DNA of 64,000 bases from Aphodoplasma sp045592745 (lineage in GTDB: Bacteria > Bacillota > Clostridia > UBA1381 > UMGS1253): the NCBI GenBank assembly GCA_045592745.1, contig JAZNVH010000029.1, forward strand, positions 1-64,000, read 5' to 3'. The notes beneath the pieces are model-generated. The model ran no database searches, was not told the DNA's origin, and saw nothing but the letters and a program-made list of their open reading frames with translations. Positions within the stretch are counted from its first letter, which is position 1. Each line of letters starts with the position of its first letter. The translations under genes and the position numbers were made by a program. Of this stretch, positions 52,459 to 61,042 are shown in pieces.

Positions 52459-53370
52459 TTAGTTTGGTATTACCTTGCCTGTAATTTCCGTAACGCTCGC
52501 ATAACCGTTTTTGTCAGCATATTCGCAAAGGCCTTTTGAAACCAGGGCAGGAAGCGTCGGATTTTTGAAAAGTCCCGTACCAACCATAACAGCATCTGCA
52601 CCTGCAAGCATAAATTCTGCCGCATCATCTGCGCTCATAATACCGCCCATACCGATTATCGGCAAATCAACTGCATTTGCAACCTGCCACACCATCCTTA
52701 CCGCAACGGGCATTACACAAGGGCCCGACAGACCACCGACATTATTATTTAAAATCGGACGTTTGGTGTTTATATCAATCTTCATTCCCAAAAGCGTATT
52801 TATAAGCGAAAGTGCATCAGCACCGCCTCTTTGAGCCGCCTTTGCCATCTTGACAATATCCGTAACGTTAGGTGAAAGCTTTACAATAAGAGGTTTTTTT
52901 GCTTTTTTTCTTACCTCACTCGTAATTTTTTCAACCATACCCTCATCTGTTCCAAATGCAACACCGCCCTCTTTGACATTCGGGCATGATATGTTCATTT
53001 CAAGCATATCTACATCGGTGTCTGAAAGGATTTCTGCCATCTGACAATAATCCTCAATCGTTGAGCCTGCTATATTTGCGATAATTTTTGCACTGTACTT
53101 TTTAAGGTCAGGAAGTTCAAATTTAATAAAGTTTTGTACGCCCGGATTTTGAAGTCCGACGCTGTTTAATATGCCGCCGCTCGTCTGTGCGATACGCGGT
53201 GCTTTGTTTCCTTCACGCTCTTTTAGTGTAAGCCCCTTTACGCTTATAGCACCAAGCTCGTTTAAATCAAAATACTCGCCGTATTCGCGCCCAAAGCCGA
53301 ACGTTCCCGATGCGACGCACACGGGATTATTCCACTCTACACCCGCAATATTAACCTTCATATCAGCCAT
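52459..53370 (-). CDS. pyrD: Dihydroorotate dehydrogenase B, catalytic subunit
   Basis: 303 aa, class 1B. GTFGFGREYGEYFDLNELGA, NISCPNVKEGGVAFG (catalytic Cys region) and IGMGGIMSADDAAEFMLAGA (FMN phosphate site) are present. It works with PyrK to pass electrons to NAD+. It overlaps pyrK by 8 nt. Last gene of the operon. Confidence 0.96.
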   Translation of the reverse strand: MADMKVNIAGVEWNNPVCVASGTFGFGREYGEYFDLNELGAISVKGLTLKEREGNKAPRIAQTSGGILNSVGLQNPGVQNFIKFELPDLKKYSAKIIANIAGSTIEDYCQMAEILSDTDVDMLEMNISCPNVKEGGVAFGTDEGMVEKITSEVRKKAKKPLIVKLSPNVTDIVKMAKAAQRGGADALSLINTLLGMKIDINTKRPILNNNVGGLSGPCVMPVAVRMVWQVANAVDLPIIGMGGIMSADDAAEFMLAGADAVMVGTGLFKNPTLPALVSKGLCEYADKNGYASVTEITGKVIPN

Positions 53371-54133
53371 TTAATGTCACCTCGCTACTCCAGAATACAG
53401 GGCCGTTTTTGCACACACGCTTGTGTTTGTGTGTGCCGGTCGACGTTGTTTCACAAGTACATACAAGACACGCACCTATTCCGCATCCCATTCTTTGTTC
53501 AAGTGAAAGCTGGCATTTTACTCCATGGCTTTCAGCCATTGTTTTCACTGCGCGAAGCATTGGCATCGGTCCACACGAATACACAATGTCGCACTCGCCG
53601 TCTTTTAACATCTTTTCTAAAATATTTACTGCATAGCCGTCATAGCCATAACTGCCGTCATCTGTTGCAACGGTTGTCTTGCCTATTTTTGAAAACTCAT
53701 CTTCCATACAAACGCGGCTTTTATTTCTAAATCCGAGCAAAATAGTCGGATTATCAAGCTTTTTTGAAAGCATATAAAGCGGAAATACACCTATGCCGCC
53801 ACCTATTATAACAGGCTTTTTTGATTCAGGCAAAACAGAAAAACCATTTCCGAGAGGACCTAATATATCAAGCGTATCACCTACCTTTTTCTTTGAAAGA
53901 TAGTCTGTACCGCTACCCTTTTTTTCAAATATAAAGCGAACCTTATCCTCATATGCGTCGCATATACTAATAGGTCTGCGCAACAGGTTGTTTGCAGCAT
54001 CTCCGCAGTCTATATGCAAAAACTGTCCCGGCTTTGCCTGTGATGCAATAGCCTCGCTTTTAATTGTAACATCAAATATATCTTGTGCAATTTCATCAAA
54101 TGACACAATTTCACAAATATGTGTAGTTTTCAA
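53363..54133 (-). CDS. pyrK: Dihydroorotate dehydrogenase B, electron-transfer subunit
   Basis: 256 aa ferredoxin-reductase fold: FAD motif RRPISICDAYE, NAD region GGGIGVFPLYML, and a C-terminal 2Fe-2S cluster with four Cys in MGCGIGACLVCTC plus the later VCKNGPVF. Confidence 0.95.
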   Translation of the reverse strand: MKTTHICEIVSFDEIAQDIFDVTIKSEAIASQAKPGQFLHIDCGDAANNLLRRPISICDAYEDKVRFIFEKKGSGTDYLSKKKVGDTLDILGPLGNGFSVLPESKKPVIIGGGIGVFPLYMLSKKLDNPTILLGFRNKSRVCMEDEFSKIGKTTVATDDGSYGYDGYAVNILEKMLKDGECDIVYSCGPMPMLRAVKTMAESHGVKCQLSLEQRMGCGIGACLVCTCETTSTGTHKHKRVCKNGPVFWSSEVTLNG

Positions 54134-54185
54134 AACCTCGCCTCCACATCTAAAATTTTATTTAGTATACCACATTTTTTTATTT

Positions 54186-55103
54186 TTATCTGCCGATTGC
54201 AGCGTTAATTGCTTTTGTCATATTAACCGCTTCATCCTTTGCCGCCTTTGCAAATTCTTTTTCGTTTCCGCTCTTTTTATATGCACACATAATCGCACGT
54301 GACGAGTTAACGATTGCACCAAACCCTTCTTTGTCAAAGCTTACCGCAACATCGTCCGCGCCCGCTCCCTGCGCACCATATCCGGGCACAAGAAAATATG
54401 TGTGCTTCATCTGCGCGCGAAGCTTCTTTGCCTGTTCGGGATAAGTAGCACCTACAACAGCACCTACTGCGCTGTATCCGTACTCACCTATGTTGTCAGC
54501 TCCCCATTTATCAACAAGCGATGCCATCATTTCATAAACAGTGTTCTCTCCCACCTTCAAATCCTGAATTTCGCCTGAAGACGGGTTTGATGTTTTTACA
54601 AGAGCAAAAATGCCCTTATCATATTTTTTACAATCGTTTACAAAAGGAAGTATACCGTCACTTCCAAGATAAGGATTAACTGTTAGACAGTCTGCCTCGC
54701 TCATTGCGTAGTCTGTGCCTGCTATTGTAGTTTTTCCAAGCCAACCGCTTGAATATGCCTCAGCAGTAGAGCCAATGTCTCCACGTTTTCCGTCAAGGAT
54801 TACGTACATGCCTCGCTCTTTTGCATACGAAACAGTTTTATAAAGTGCGCTCATACCCTCTATACCGTACATTTCATAATAAGCTGCCTGTACCTTTACC
54901 GCAGGAACAACCTCGCAAAGCTCATCAATAAGCGCCATATTGAACTTTAAAAGTGCCTGTGATGCACCAAGGGCATTTTTTCCAAACTCATCAAAGCACT
55001 CTTTTTGTAAAAATTCCGGCACATAGTCAAGCTTTGGATCAAGTCCTGCAACAACAGGTGAATTCATATCAATTATTTTTTTTATCATTAAATCCATAGA
55101 CAT
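54186..55103 (-). CDS. pyrF: Orotidine 5'-phosphate decarboxylase (type 2)
   Basis: 305 aa, longer than the type 1 enzyme. The catalytic block is VILDGKRGDIGSTAEAY (Lys and Asp residues), and PGYGAQGAGADDVAVSFD lies near the phosphate site. It makes UMP. Confidence 0.94.
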   Translation of the reverse strand: MSMDLMIKKIIDMNSPVVAGLDPKLDYVPEFLQKECFDEFGKNALGASQALLKFNMALIDELCEVVPAVKVQAAYYEMYGIEGMSALYKTVSYAKERGMYVILDGKRGDIGSTAEAYSSGWLGKTTIAGTDYAMSEADCLTVNPYLGSDGILPFVNDCKKYDKGIFALVKTSNPSSGEIQDLKVGENTVYEMMASLVDKWGADNIGEYGYSAVGAVVGATYPEQAKKLRAQMKHTYFLVPGYGAQGAGADDVAVSFDKEGFGAIVNSSRAIMCAYKKSGNEKEFAKAAKDEAVNMTKAINAAIGR

Positions 55104-55151
55104 AATATAATTCCTCTTTTCTCAATTATAATTTTTATGTTTGTTAAAATA

Positions 55152-56441
55152 TTATAGTAATATGCCGTTGTCTACAACAACGTTTCCGCCTACGATAGTG
55201 TATTTCACCTTACCGAAAAGCTCAAAACCGTCATAAGGCGAATTTTTGCCCTTTGATTTAAAGCTTTCTACATCAACAACAATCTTCTCATCAGGGTCAA
55301 AAATCACTATATCCGCGCATTTGCCTGCCGCAATGCTGCCCTTGTTAAGACCAAGTATCTTTGCAGGATTTACACACATTTTTTCCAAAAGCTCACTCAT
55401 TGTAAGCATACCCGCCTTTACCAGATAAGTAATACTAAGCGGAAGTGATGTTTCAAGTCCTACAATACCATTTGACGCCATTGCAAATTCACAGTTTTTC
55501 TCATCGATGTGATGCGGAGCATGGTCGGTTGCAATCGCATCTATTGTGCCATCACGAAGACCTTTTATAATTGCCTCTACATCCTCATGGCTTCTAAGCG
55601 GAGGATTCATTTTTGCATTTGTATTAAATCCTTCAATCGCAGCATCGGTAAGTGTAAAGTAGTGAGGACAGGTTTCACACGTTACCTTTGCGCCACGCTT
55701 TTTCGCATTGCGTATAATTTCTACGCTTCGTTTTGTGCTTATGTGTGCTATATGAACACGTGTGCCCTCATTTTCAGCGATTAAAACGTCACGCGCCACC
55801 ATAACCTCTTCAGCCGCAGGTGAAATCGGACGAAGTCCAAGGCTTGTCGCCATAAATCCATCATTTGCGCTGCCGTCATCTACAAGGTTTAAATCCTCAC
55901 AGTGCGATATTACGGGCATATCAAATGTGTTTGCATACTGGAGCGCTCTTTTCATTAAAAGTGCGTTTTCAACAGGACGTCCGTCGTCAGAAATCGCAAC
56001 AGCGCCTGCATATTTAAGCTCGCCTATTGGCGCAAGTTCCTCGCCTTTTTGTCCTTTTGAGATACATCCAATAGGAAATACATTAACCTTGCCTACCGAT
56101 TTTGCCCGAGAAATTACAAACTCTATCAAAGCTGCATTGTCAAGTGTCGGATTTGTATTAGGCATACACGCAACCGATGTAAAACCGCCCATTGCCGCAG
56201 CGCTTGTGCCACTTTCGATATCTTCTTTATACTCAAATCCCGGCTCGCGAAGGTGTACGTGCATATCAACAAGTCCGGGCGCAACAACGCAGCCTGCTGC
56301 ATCAATTATCTTGTCAGCGCCCGCTATATCAAGATTTTCACCCACTTTTTCGATAACGCCGTCATTTATAAAAATATCCGAAACTTTATCGAAGCTGTTT
56401 GCAGGGTCAATTACCCTTCCGCCTTTAACCAATATTTTCAT
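55152..56441 (-). CDS. pyrC: Dihydroorotase
   Basis: 429 aa amidohydrolase. DMHVHLREPGFEYKEDIESG has the HxH metal ligands and CPHYFTLTDAAI follows. The late DHAPHH supplies the catalytic Asp. ATG 56441 was chosen for spacing to AAAGGG; it overlaps pyrB by 17 nt. It closes carbamoyl aspartate to dihydroorotate. Confidence 0.95.
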   Translation of the reverse strand: MKILVKGGRVIDPANSFDKVSDIFINDGVIEKVGENLDIAGADKIIDAAGCVVAPGLVDMHVHLREPGFEYKEDIESGTSAAAMGGFTSVACMPNTNPTLDNAALIEFVISRAKSVGKVNVFPIGCISKGQKGEELAPIGELKYAGAVAISDDGRPVENALLMKRALQYANTFDMPVISHCEDLNLVDDGSANDGFMATSLGLRPISPAAEEVMVARDVLIAENEGTRVHIAHISTKRSVEIIRNAKKRGAKVTCETCPHYFTLTDAAIEGFNTNAKMNPPLRSHEDVEAIIKGLRDGTIDAIATDHAPHHIDEKNCEFAMASNGIVGLETSLPLSITYLVKAGMLTMSELLEKMCVNPAKILGLNKGSIAAGKCADIVIFDPDEKIVVDVESFKSKGKNSPYDGFELFGKVKYTIVGGNVVVDNGILL

Positions 56442-57366
56442 TACCATCACCCTTTCTTGCGAAGATATATAACACAGCCATACGAACAGCAACACCGTTT
56501 GTTACCTGCTCATCAATAACAGAGCTTTTTCCGTCAATTATGCTTGTTGTAAGCTCGATGCCTCTGTTAACCGGACCCGGATGCATCAAAAGTGCATCAG
56601 GCTTTGCGAGTGCAAGCCTCTTATCATCTACACCAAAAAATCTTGAATACTCACGCATATTCGGTACAAGACCGCTTCTTTGGCGCTCAAGCTGCATACG
56701 AAGTCCCATTACAACATCTGCATCAGCGATTGCCGCATCGACATTGTCATAAACCTCGATGCCAAGATTCTCAATGCCCTTTGGAAGAAGAGTTGCAGGC
56801 CCGCCAATAGCAACGCGTGCGCCAAGCTTTGTAAGAAGGTATATATTACTTCTTACAACTCTGCTGTGCATAATATCTCCTACAATTGCCACCTTAAGTC
56901 CTTCAAAGCCGCCCTTATGTTCAAGTATTGTAAACGCATCCAAAAGTGCCTGTGTAGGATGCTCATTCATTCCGTCACCCGCATTAATAACAGATGCTTT
57001 CACATTCTTGGCGATAAGATGCGGTGCTCCGCTCATAGAGTGGCGAAGAATGATTATATCCGTACCCATCGCATCAATTGTGCGCGCCGTATCAATTAGC
57101 GTTTCGCCTTTTCGAACGCTCGAACTGCTCGCCGATACATTGGCAGCACATCCGCCCATATATTTTGCCGCAAGCTCAAACGAAAGACGTGTACGCGTCG
57201 AATTTTCATAAAATAATGTTATTATTGATTTTCCCTGCAAATGCGGAGTCTTTTTATTATTTTGCATCAGAATATATTTCATAGTCTGTGCATTTTTCAA
57301 AATGTACATTATTTCCTCGGCGCTAAGGTCTTTTATGCCGAGCAAATCCTTATGTTTTCCAAGCAT
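56425..57366 (-). CDS. pyrB: Aspartate carbamoyltransferase, catalytic subunit
   Basis: 313 aa. The carbamoyl-phosphate motif is FYENSTRTRLSFE, with HPTQALLDAFTI and VMGLRMQLERQ downstream. No pyrI regulatory subunit follows. ATG 57366 has AAAGGGG upstream. Confidence 0.96.
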   Translation of the reverse strand: MLGKHKDLLGIKDLSAEEIMYILKNAQTMKYILMQNNKKTPHLQGKSIITLFYENSTRTRLSFELAAKYMGGCAANVSASSSSVRKGETLIDTARTIDAMGTDIIILRHSMSGAPHLIAKNVKASVINAGDGMNEHPTQALLDAFTILEHKGGFEGLKVAIVGDIMHSRVVRSNIYLLTKLGARVAIGGPATLLPKGIENLGIEVYDNVDAAIADADVVMGLRMQLERQRSGLVPNMREYSRFFGVDDKRLALAKPDALLMHPGPVNRGIELTTSIIDGKSSVIDEQVTNGVAVRMAVLYIFARKGDGNENIG

Positions 57367-57391
57367 TATACAATCCCCTTTATCGTTTTTT

Positions 57392-57943
57392 TTATTTTGT
57401 CTTATCTGTAATATATACTCTGTTATCTGAGTCAATCTCTTCTACGCAAACATGAACAACCTCATCTTTTGACGTAGGTACGTTTTTGCCGACATAGTCT
57501 GCTCGTATAGGAAGCTCTCTGTGACCGCGATCGATGAGAACACCAAGCTGTATTGACGAAGGTCTTCCCATATCCATAAGCGCATCAATTGCCGCTCTTA
57601 CAGTGCGTCCCGTATACAGTACATCATCGATTACTACAATTTTTTTATTGTTAATTGAAAAGCCGACATCACTTCCGTTTATCTGTGGATGCTCTGAAAG
57701 CATACTCAAATCGTCACGGTATAATGTGATATCAAGAATACCAATATCAACACTTTTTCCTTCAACCTCGCCGATTATCTTAGCAATCTTTTTTGCAAGC
57801 ACAACACCGCGTCTTTGAATTCCAACAAGGTGCACGCCTTCCATACCCTGATTTTTTTCGATAATTTCGTGAGCAATTCGCACAAGCGCACGATTAATCG
57901 CCGCCTCGTCCATAATCTGTGCCTTTATAACCATATCAGCCAT
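57392..57943 (-). CDS. pyrR: PyrR, pyr mRNA-binding attenuation protein / uracil phosphoribosyltransferase
   Basis: 183 aa. The PRPP loop is VVIDDVLYTGRTVRAAIDAL, and LVGIQRRGVVLAKKIA is upstream of it. It binds UMP/UTP and the leader hairpin at 58066-58098 to end transcription of its own operon. ATG 57943 follows GGAGG. Confidence 0.96.
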   Translation of the reverse strand: MADMVIKAQIMDEAAINRALVRIAHEIIEKNQGMEGVHLVGIQRRGVVLAKKIAKIIGEVEGKSVDIGILDITLYRDDLSMLSEHPQINGSDVGFSINNKKIVVIDDVLYTGRTVRAAIDALMDMGRPSSIQLGVLIDRGHRELPIRADYVGKNVPTSKDEVVHVCVEEIDSDNRVYITDKTK

Positions 57944-57974
57944 ATAATCGCCTCCATTATAATTTTTTGTAAAA

Positions 57975-58010
57975 CAAAAAAGCTTTCTGCCCATAAAATC
58001 GGCAAAAAGC
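57975..58010 (-). terminator. Attenuator terminator of the pyr operon
   Basis: GCTTTCTGCC (57982-57991) pairs with GGCAAAAAGC (58001-58010); on the minus strand TTTTTTG follows. It lies 35 bp upstream of pyrR. Confidence 0.75.
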
Positions 58011-58065
58011 ATATAAAAGCAAAATATATTCAAGCAAACAAATGCCCCTCGGCTTAAATATAAGT

Positions 58066-58098
58066 GCCTTATCAGTCTCTCTGTACCGATTTAAAGGC
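58066..58098 (-). promoter_or_regulatory. PyrR-binding anti-antiterminator hairpin in the pyr leader
   Basis: On the minus strand GCCTT and AAGGC close a hairpin whose loop part reads GTACAGAGAGACTG, close to the PyrR recognition loop (CNGNGAGG type). It lies about 55 nt upstream of the attenuator. Confidence 0.75.
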
Positions 58099-58131
58099 TG
58101 TTAATACGAAGGAAATCTTTCCATTTATTTG

Positions 58132-58160
58132 ATTATATCAAATAAAATATCATTTGTCTA
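58132..58160 (-). promoter_or_regulatory. Promoter of the pyr operon
   Basis: On the minus strand TAGACA (58155-58160) and TATAAT (58132-58137), 17-bp spacer. Confidence 0.65.
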
Positions 58161-58270
58161 CTGTTTTTATAAGTATTTCTGTTTTTCACAGATGTAAACT
58201 TTACAAAATTTTTAAAAAATTTTCATTTTAAGTATTGCTTTTTTTCAAGTTTTGATTGGGATGTGAGATT

Positions 58271-59512
58271 ATGAGTAACGAAAACTATTGGTTAACTTCA
58301 TTTGATACTACGTTCCCACTGGACAAAAATTCTAAAAAGAGCTATAATGGAATAAACACAGTGCAGAAAAATGTTTTTGATAACGCATTTGCAAATTCTG
58401 CTCTCGATTACCTTTACTCTAATGATAATCTTGGCAAAACGCAGAGTTTTTTAGAAAACAACGGATTCCCGTCCATCGAAGAGCGTCAGTATAACAAGCA
58501 ATCTTACGGCGCAGCAGATGAGAATAGGCAAATGCTTGATTTATTCCAAAGCAAATCAAACAGCATATTAAATCCAAAGCTCTCTGATGATACTGACCGC
58601 GCATTTTTGAGCGGACTAATGGGCGAAGAAGAGGAAAAAGCTTATCATCAAAGTCAAATAGCAGATGCAAACAACGCAATAAAACAGTGGCAAAGCGCTT
58701 TTAGCGGTTCACCACTTGAGAATCAATTAAACGGAGCTGCTGATTCAGCTATGCAAAAGATAAATACTGTGCAAAATACAAAATCTAACTTTTTTAATGC
58801 TAAAAATGAGGTTAGACCTGTTACTATTCTCGACCCAAATACAGGATATGATATAGCGCAATACTCTAACAACAATAAGATTAAAGAAAATGCTAAAATG
58901 AATAATAAATCTGTATGGAATGTGCGCAGAGCAAGTAATATCATTGAAAAAAACGCTAATTCAATAAAGATAGCTGCAAATAAATACGGAGTAAATCCAG
59001 CAATTATTGCTGCATGTATTTATTCTGAACAAATGCTAAATTATAATGTTACAGACCTAGTACGAGATAAAATGTACTGGGATAATCCTTCTGTCGGAAT
59101 AGGTCAAGTAACTATTGAAACTGCTCAAACAATTGAAAGAAATACCAATATTGACAAAATAAAGTATTTGGGTAAAAAACAAGATTGGCATGGAAATAAT
59201 TATGTAGAAAAGGATGCATGGTACATACCTGGATATGGAACATTTTTTGGCACAAAAGAACAAGCCATTTCAAAAAGGTTAAATGATGACGAGCAATGCG
59301 TTGAATATGTTGCAGCTTATCTAAAATTAATACAAGATTTATGGCGCGAGAAATATCCAATAATTGACGGCAAAACAGATATTTTGGCGACGTTGTATAA
59401 TGTTGGAGAATATGGTTCGAAAGGAATAAATTCCGATCCAAAACCTAATCCTTTTGGTATTTTTGCAAAAAAGAATTATCATTATATGCGATATTTATTA
59501 GGCTTAGAATAG
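58271..59512 (+). CDS. Protein with a C-terminal lysozyme/transglycosylase-like domain
   Basis: 413 aa. No signal peptide or membrane helix. Residues 1 to about 205 are hydrophilic, Asn/Gln/Ser-rich, and unlike anything I recognise. From about 220 the lysozyme-like fold appears: AANKYGVNPAIIAACIYSEQ (putative catalytic Glu), SVGIGQVTIETAQTIE (S-x-G-x-G-Q block) and ATLYNVGEYGSKG (YN-G block). It may cleave peptidoglycan after export by an unusual route. ATG 58271 was chosen over an upstream TTG. It lies in a plus-strand group between minus-strand operons. Confidence 0.65.
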   Translation: MSNENYWLTSFDTTFPLDKNSKKSYNGINTVQKNVFDNAFANSALDYLYSNDNLGKTQSFLENNGFPSIEERQYNKQSYGAADENRQMLDLFQSKSNSILNPKLSDDTDRAFLSGLMGEEEEKAYHQSQIADANNAIKQWQSAFSGSPLENQLNGAADSAMQKINTVQNTKSNFFNAKNEVRPVTILDPNTGYDIAQYSNNNKIKENAKMNNKSVWNVRRASNIIEKNANSIKIAANKYGVNPAIIAACIYSEQMLNYNVTDLVRDKMYWDNPSVGIGQVTIETAQTIERNTNIDKIKYLGKKQDWHGNNYVEKDAWYIPGYGTFFGTKEQAISKRLNDDEQCVEYVAAYLKLIQDLWREKYPIIDGKTDILATLYNVGEYGSKGINSDPKPNPFGIFAKKNYHYMRYLLGLE

Positions 59513-59523
59513 GAGTTATTAAA

Positions 59524-59886
59524 ATGAAAAAATTCTTAATATTTATACTCATTATATCTTTGATTATTTTCGTTTTTTGGGGCATTCCTATGCTAAAATG
59601 CGAATACCTTACCGCGAGGTATGGTAACGAATTTGACCTTGGTCAAGTGCCTAAAGAAAACTCTATGCTTGGCAAAGTAGAATGGTTTAAAATCCTATCG
59701 TATAATGATGATATTGCGCAAATTTATTATATTGACGAAGATTTTTCAACAGGAAACATATTAACCTTTAAAAAAGTTTTTGGCAAATGGAAATATGATA
59801 GCTGGGACACTCTTTGGTCTGCCCGTGGCGGAAATGCAGACGAAAATATCTGGCCATATTTCTGGCATAGCTCAAAATACCGATAA
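59524..59886 (+). CDS. Small membrane-anchored protein of unknown function
   Basis: 120 aa: one N-terminal membrane helix (FLIFILIISLIIFVFWGIPM) and an extracytoplasmic domain rich in Tyr/Trp with YYIDEDFSTGNILTFKKVFG. It lies 11 bp after the lysozyme-like gene, so it is probably co-transcribed. I do not recognise a family. Partner or inhibitor of the preceding protein is a guess. Confidence 0.65.
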   Translation: MKKFLIFILIISLIIFVFWGIPMLKCEYLTARYGNEFDLGQVPKENSMLGKVEWFKILSYNDDIAQIYYIDEDFSTGNILTFKKVFGKWKYDSWDTLWSARGGNADENIWPYFWHSSKYR

Positions 59887-59896
59887 GTACATCTAC

Positions 59897-59952
59897 AACA
59901 ACGTTCGTTTTGCTTGAATTTATCGTCTGTGGTTTTTTAGTGCAGACGGTAC
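59897..59952 (+). repeat. Duplicated hairpin element, copy 1
   Basis: A roughly 55-bp unit: a lead starting ACGTTCGTTTTGC, then stem CGTCTG with CAGACG around a T-rich loop. Copy 2 lies after the next gene (60983-61038). About 7 bases differ, and the T-to-C change in one arm is matched by A-to-G in the other. Confidence 0.75.
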
Positions 59953-59994
59953 TGTCCCTTGGTATTGATATGGCTAAACAAGGAAGGTGATAAG

Positions 59995-60969
59995 GTGTTA
60001 AAAAAAATCAAATTTATACTGTTTTTTGCTCTTATATTGTTTTTGTGCATTTCCTGTGCACAAAATGAGCCCAAACCGGCATATAAAAATGCAGTTTTTC
60101 CTGGAAATATTCAAAACGGTGGGTATTTTGTCGAATGTGAAAACGGCTATATCTATTTTGACGGAGATAGTAATGCCTTGTGCAAAAAAGACACTCAAAC
60201 GAATATCGTCGAAATTATTGCTAAAGGCTCCTGCTTTTATGATTTGAATTTATATAACGACTACATATATTATACTAGTGGTAGCCCCGGTAATATATGG
60301 AAAATATCTGTTGATGGTAAACACAAAAAGAAATTGACACAAAAAAGAGCGGAACATCTTGTTGTATATGATGACCACATATACTTTTGTCTTTTTGAAG
60401 ATGATGATTGGGACGAGTTGTATAGGACAGGATTGAATGGGGGAGATTTAGGACAGTTTAACCTTGGCCTTAATGGTACGCTGTATAGGACAGATTTAAA
60501 TGGAAAAAACTCAAAACTCTTAGCTCAATGCGTACAGAACTTTTGCATAGTAGACGATAGAATTTATTATACGGATGTCGAAACCGAACCAAAGCTTCGC
60601 GGTATGAAAACAGATGGAACGGACGTAATTACTATTAACCAAGCATATCCATGCAATCTGTTTTCAATAGAAAACAAGCTGCTTTATTCGGATTATAACA
60701 GAGAAGGAAAGCTATTCAGTTATGATTTAAACACTAATGCCGAAACCTGCATTTGCCAAGATGTTTGCTTGTCTGCAAATGCAAATGAAAAATGGATTTT
60801 TTACACAAATATAAGTGAAAAAGGAGATTTATATCGAATTCGTCCTGATGGCAGTGAGCGAGAAAAGCTTGTCGATGGAAATATAGTAAATATTCATGTG
60901 ATAGGAAACAGTGTGTTTTACAGAGAATTTTCGAATATGCATGAGTTTGAACGTATTGACATTGAGTAA
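59995..60969 (+). CDS. DUF5050-type beta-propeller lipoprotein
   Basis: 324 aa. The signal peptide ends in a near-lipobox (CISC, Cys about 20). The mature part is built of repeated blades with patterns IWKISVDGKHKKK, LYRTGLNG, LYRTDLNGKNSK, LFSYDLNTNAE and LYRIRPDGSERE, as in DUF5050/low-density-lipoprotein-receptor-like propellers. The region 60419-60493 contains a short duplicated DNA stretch (TGTATAGGACAG twice, 63 bp apart). GTG 59995 follows GGAAGGTG. The surface binding partner is unknown. Confidence 0.75.
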   Translation: MLKKIKFILFFALILFLCISCAQNEPKPAYKNAVFPGNIQNGGYFVECENGYIYFDGDSNALCKKDTQTNIVEIIAKGSCFYDLNLYNDYIYYTSGSPGNIWKISVDGKHKKKLTQKRAEHLVVYDDHIYFCLFEDDDWDELYRTGLNGGDLGQFNLGLNGTLYRTDLNGKNSKLLAQCVQNFCIVDDRIYYTDVETEPKLRGMKTDGTDVITINQAYPCNLFSIENKLLYSDYNREGKLFSYDLNTNAETCICQDVCLSANANEKWIFYTNISEKGDLYRIRPDGSEREKLVDGNIVNIHVIGNSVFYREFSNMHEFERIDIE

Positions 60970-60982
60970 CTAATACAACTAA

Positions 60983-61038
60983 CTACGTTCGTTTTGCTTG
61001 AATTTACCGCCTGCGGTTTTATACTGCAGGCGGTATTA
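60983..61038 (+). repeat. Duplicated hairpin element, copy 2 (also a terminator)
   Basis: The same unit as at 59897: ACGTTCGTTTTGC lead, then CCGCCTGC pairing with GCAGGCGG around GGTTTTATACT. The stem is followed by an A/T-rich TTATTTTTT tract, so this copy can terminate transcription from the lipoprotein gene. Confidence 0.75.
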
Positions 61039-61042
61039 TTTT

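Noticed and set aside
55762..56472. 236-codon open frame on the plus strand opposite pyrC
   Set aside because: It is a complementary-strand shadow of a well-supported gene, with low-complexity Ser/Ala content and no ribosome binding site.
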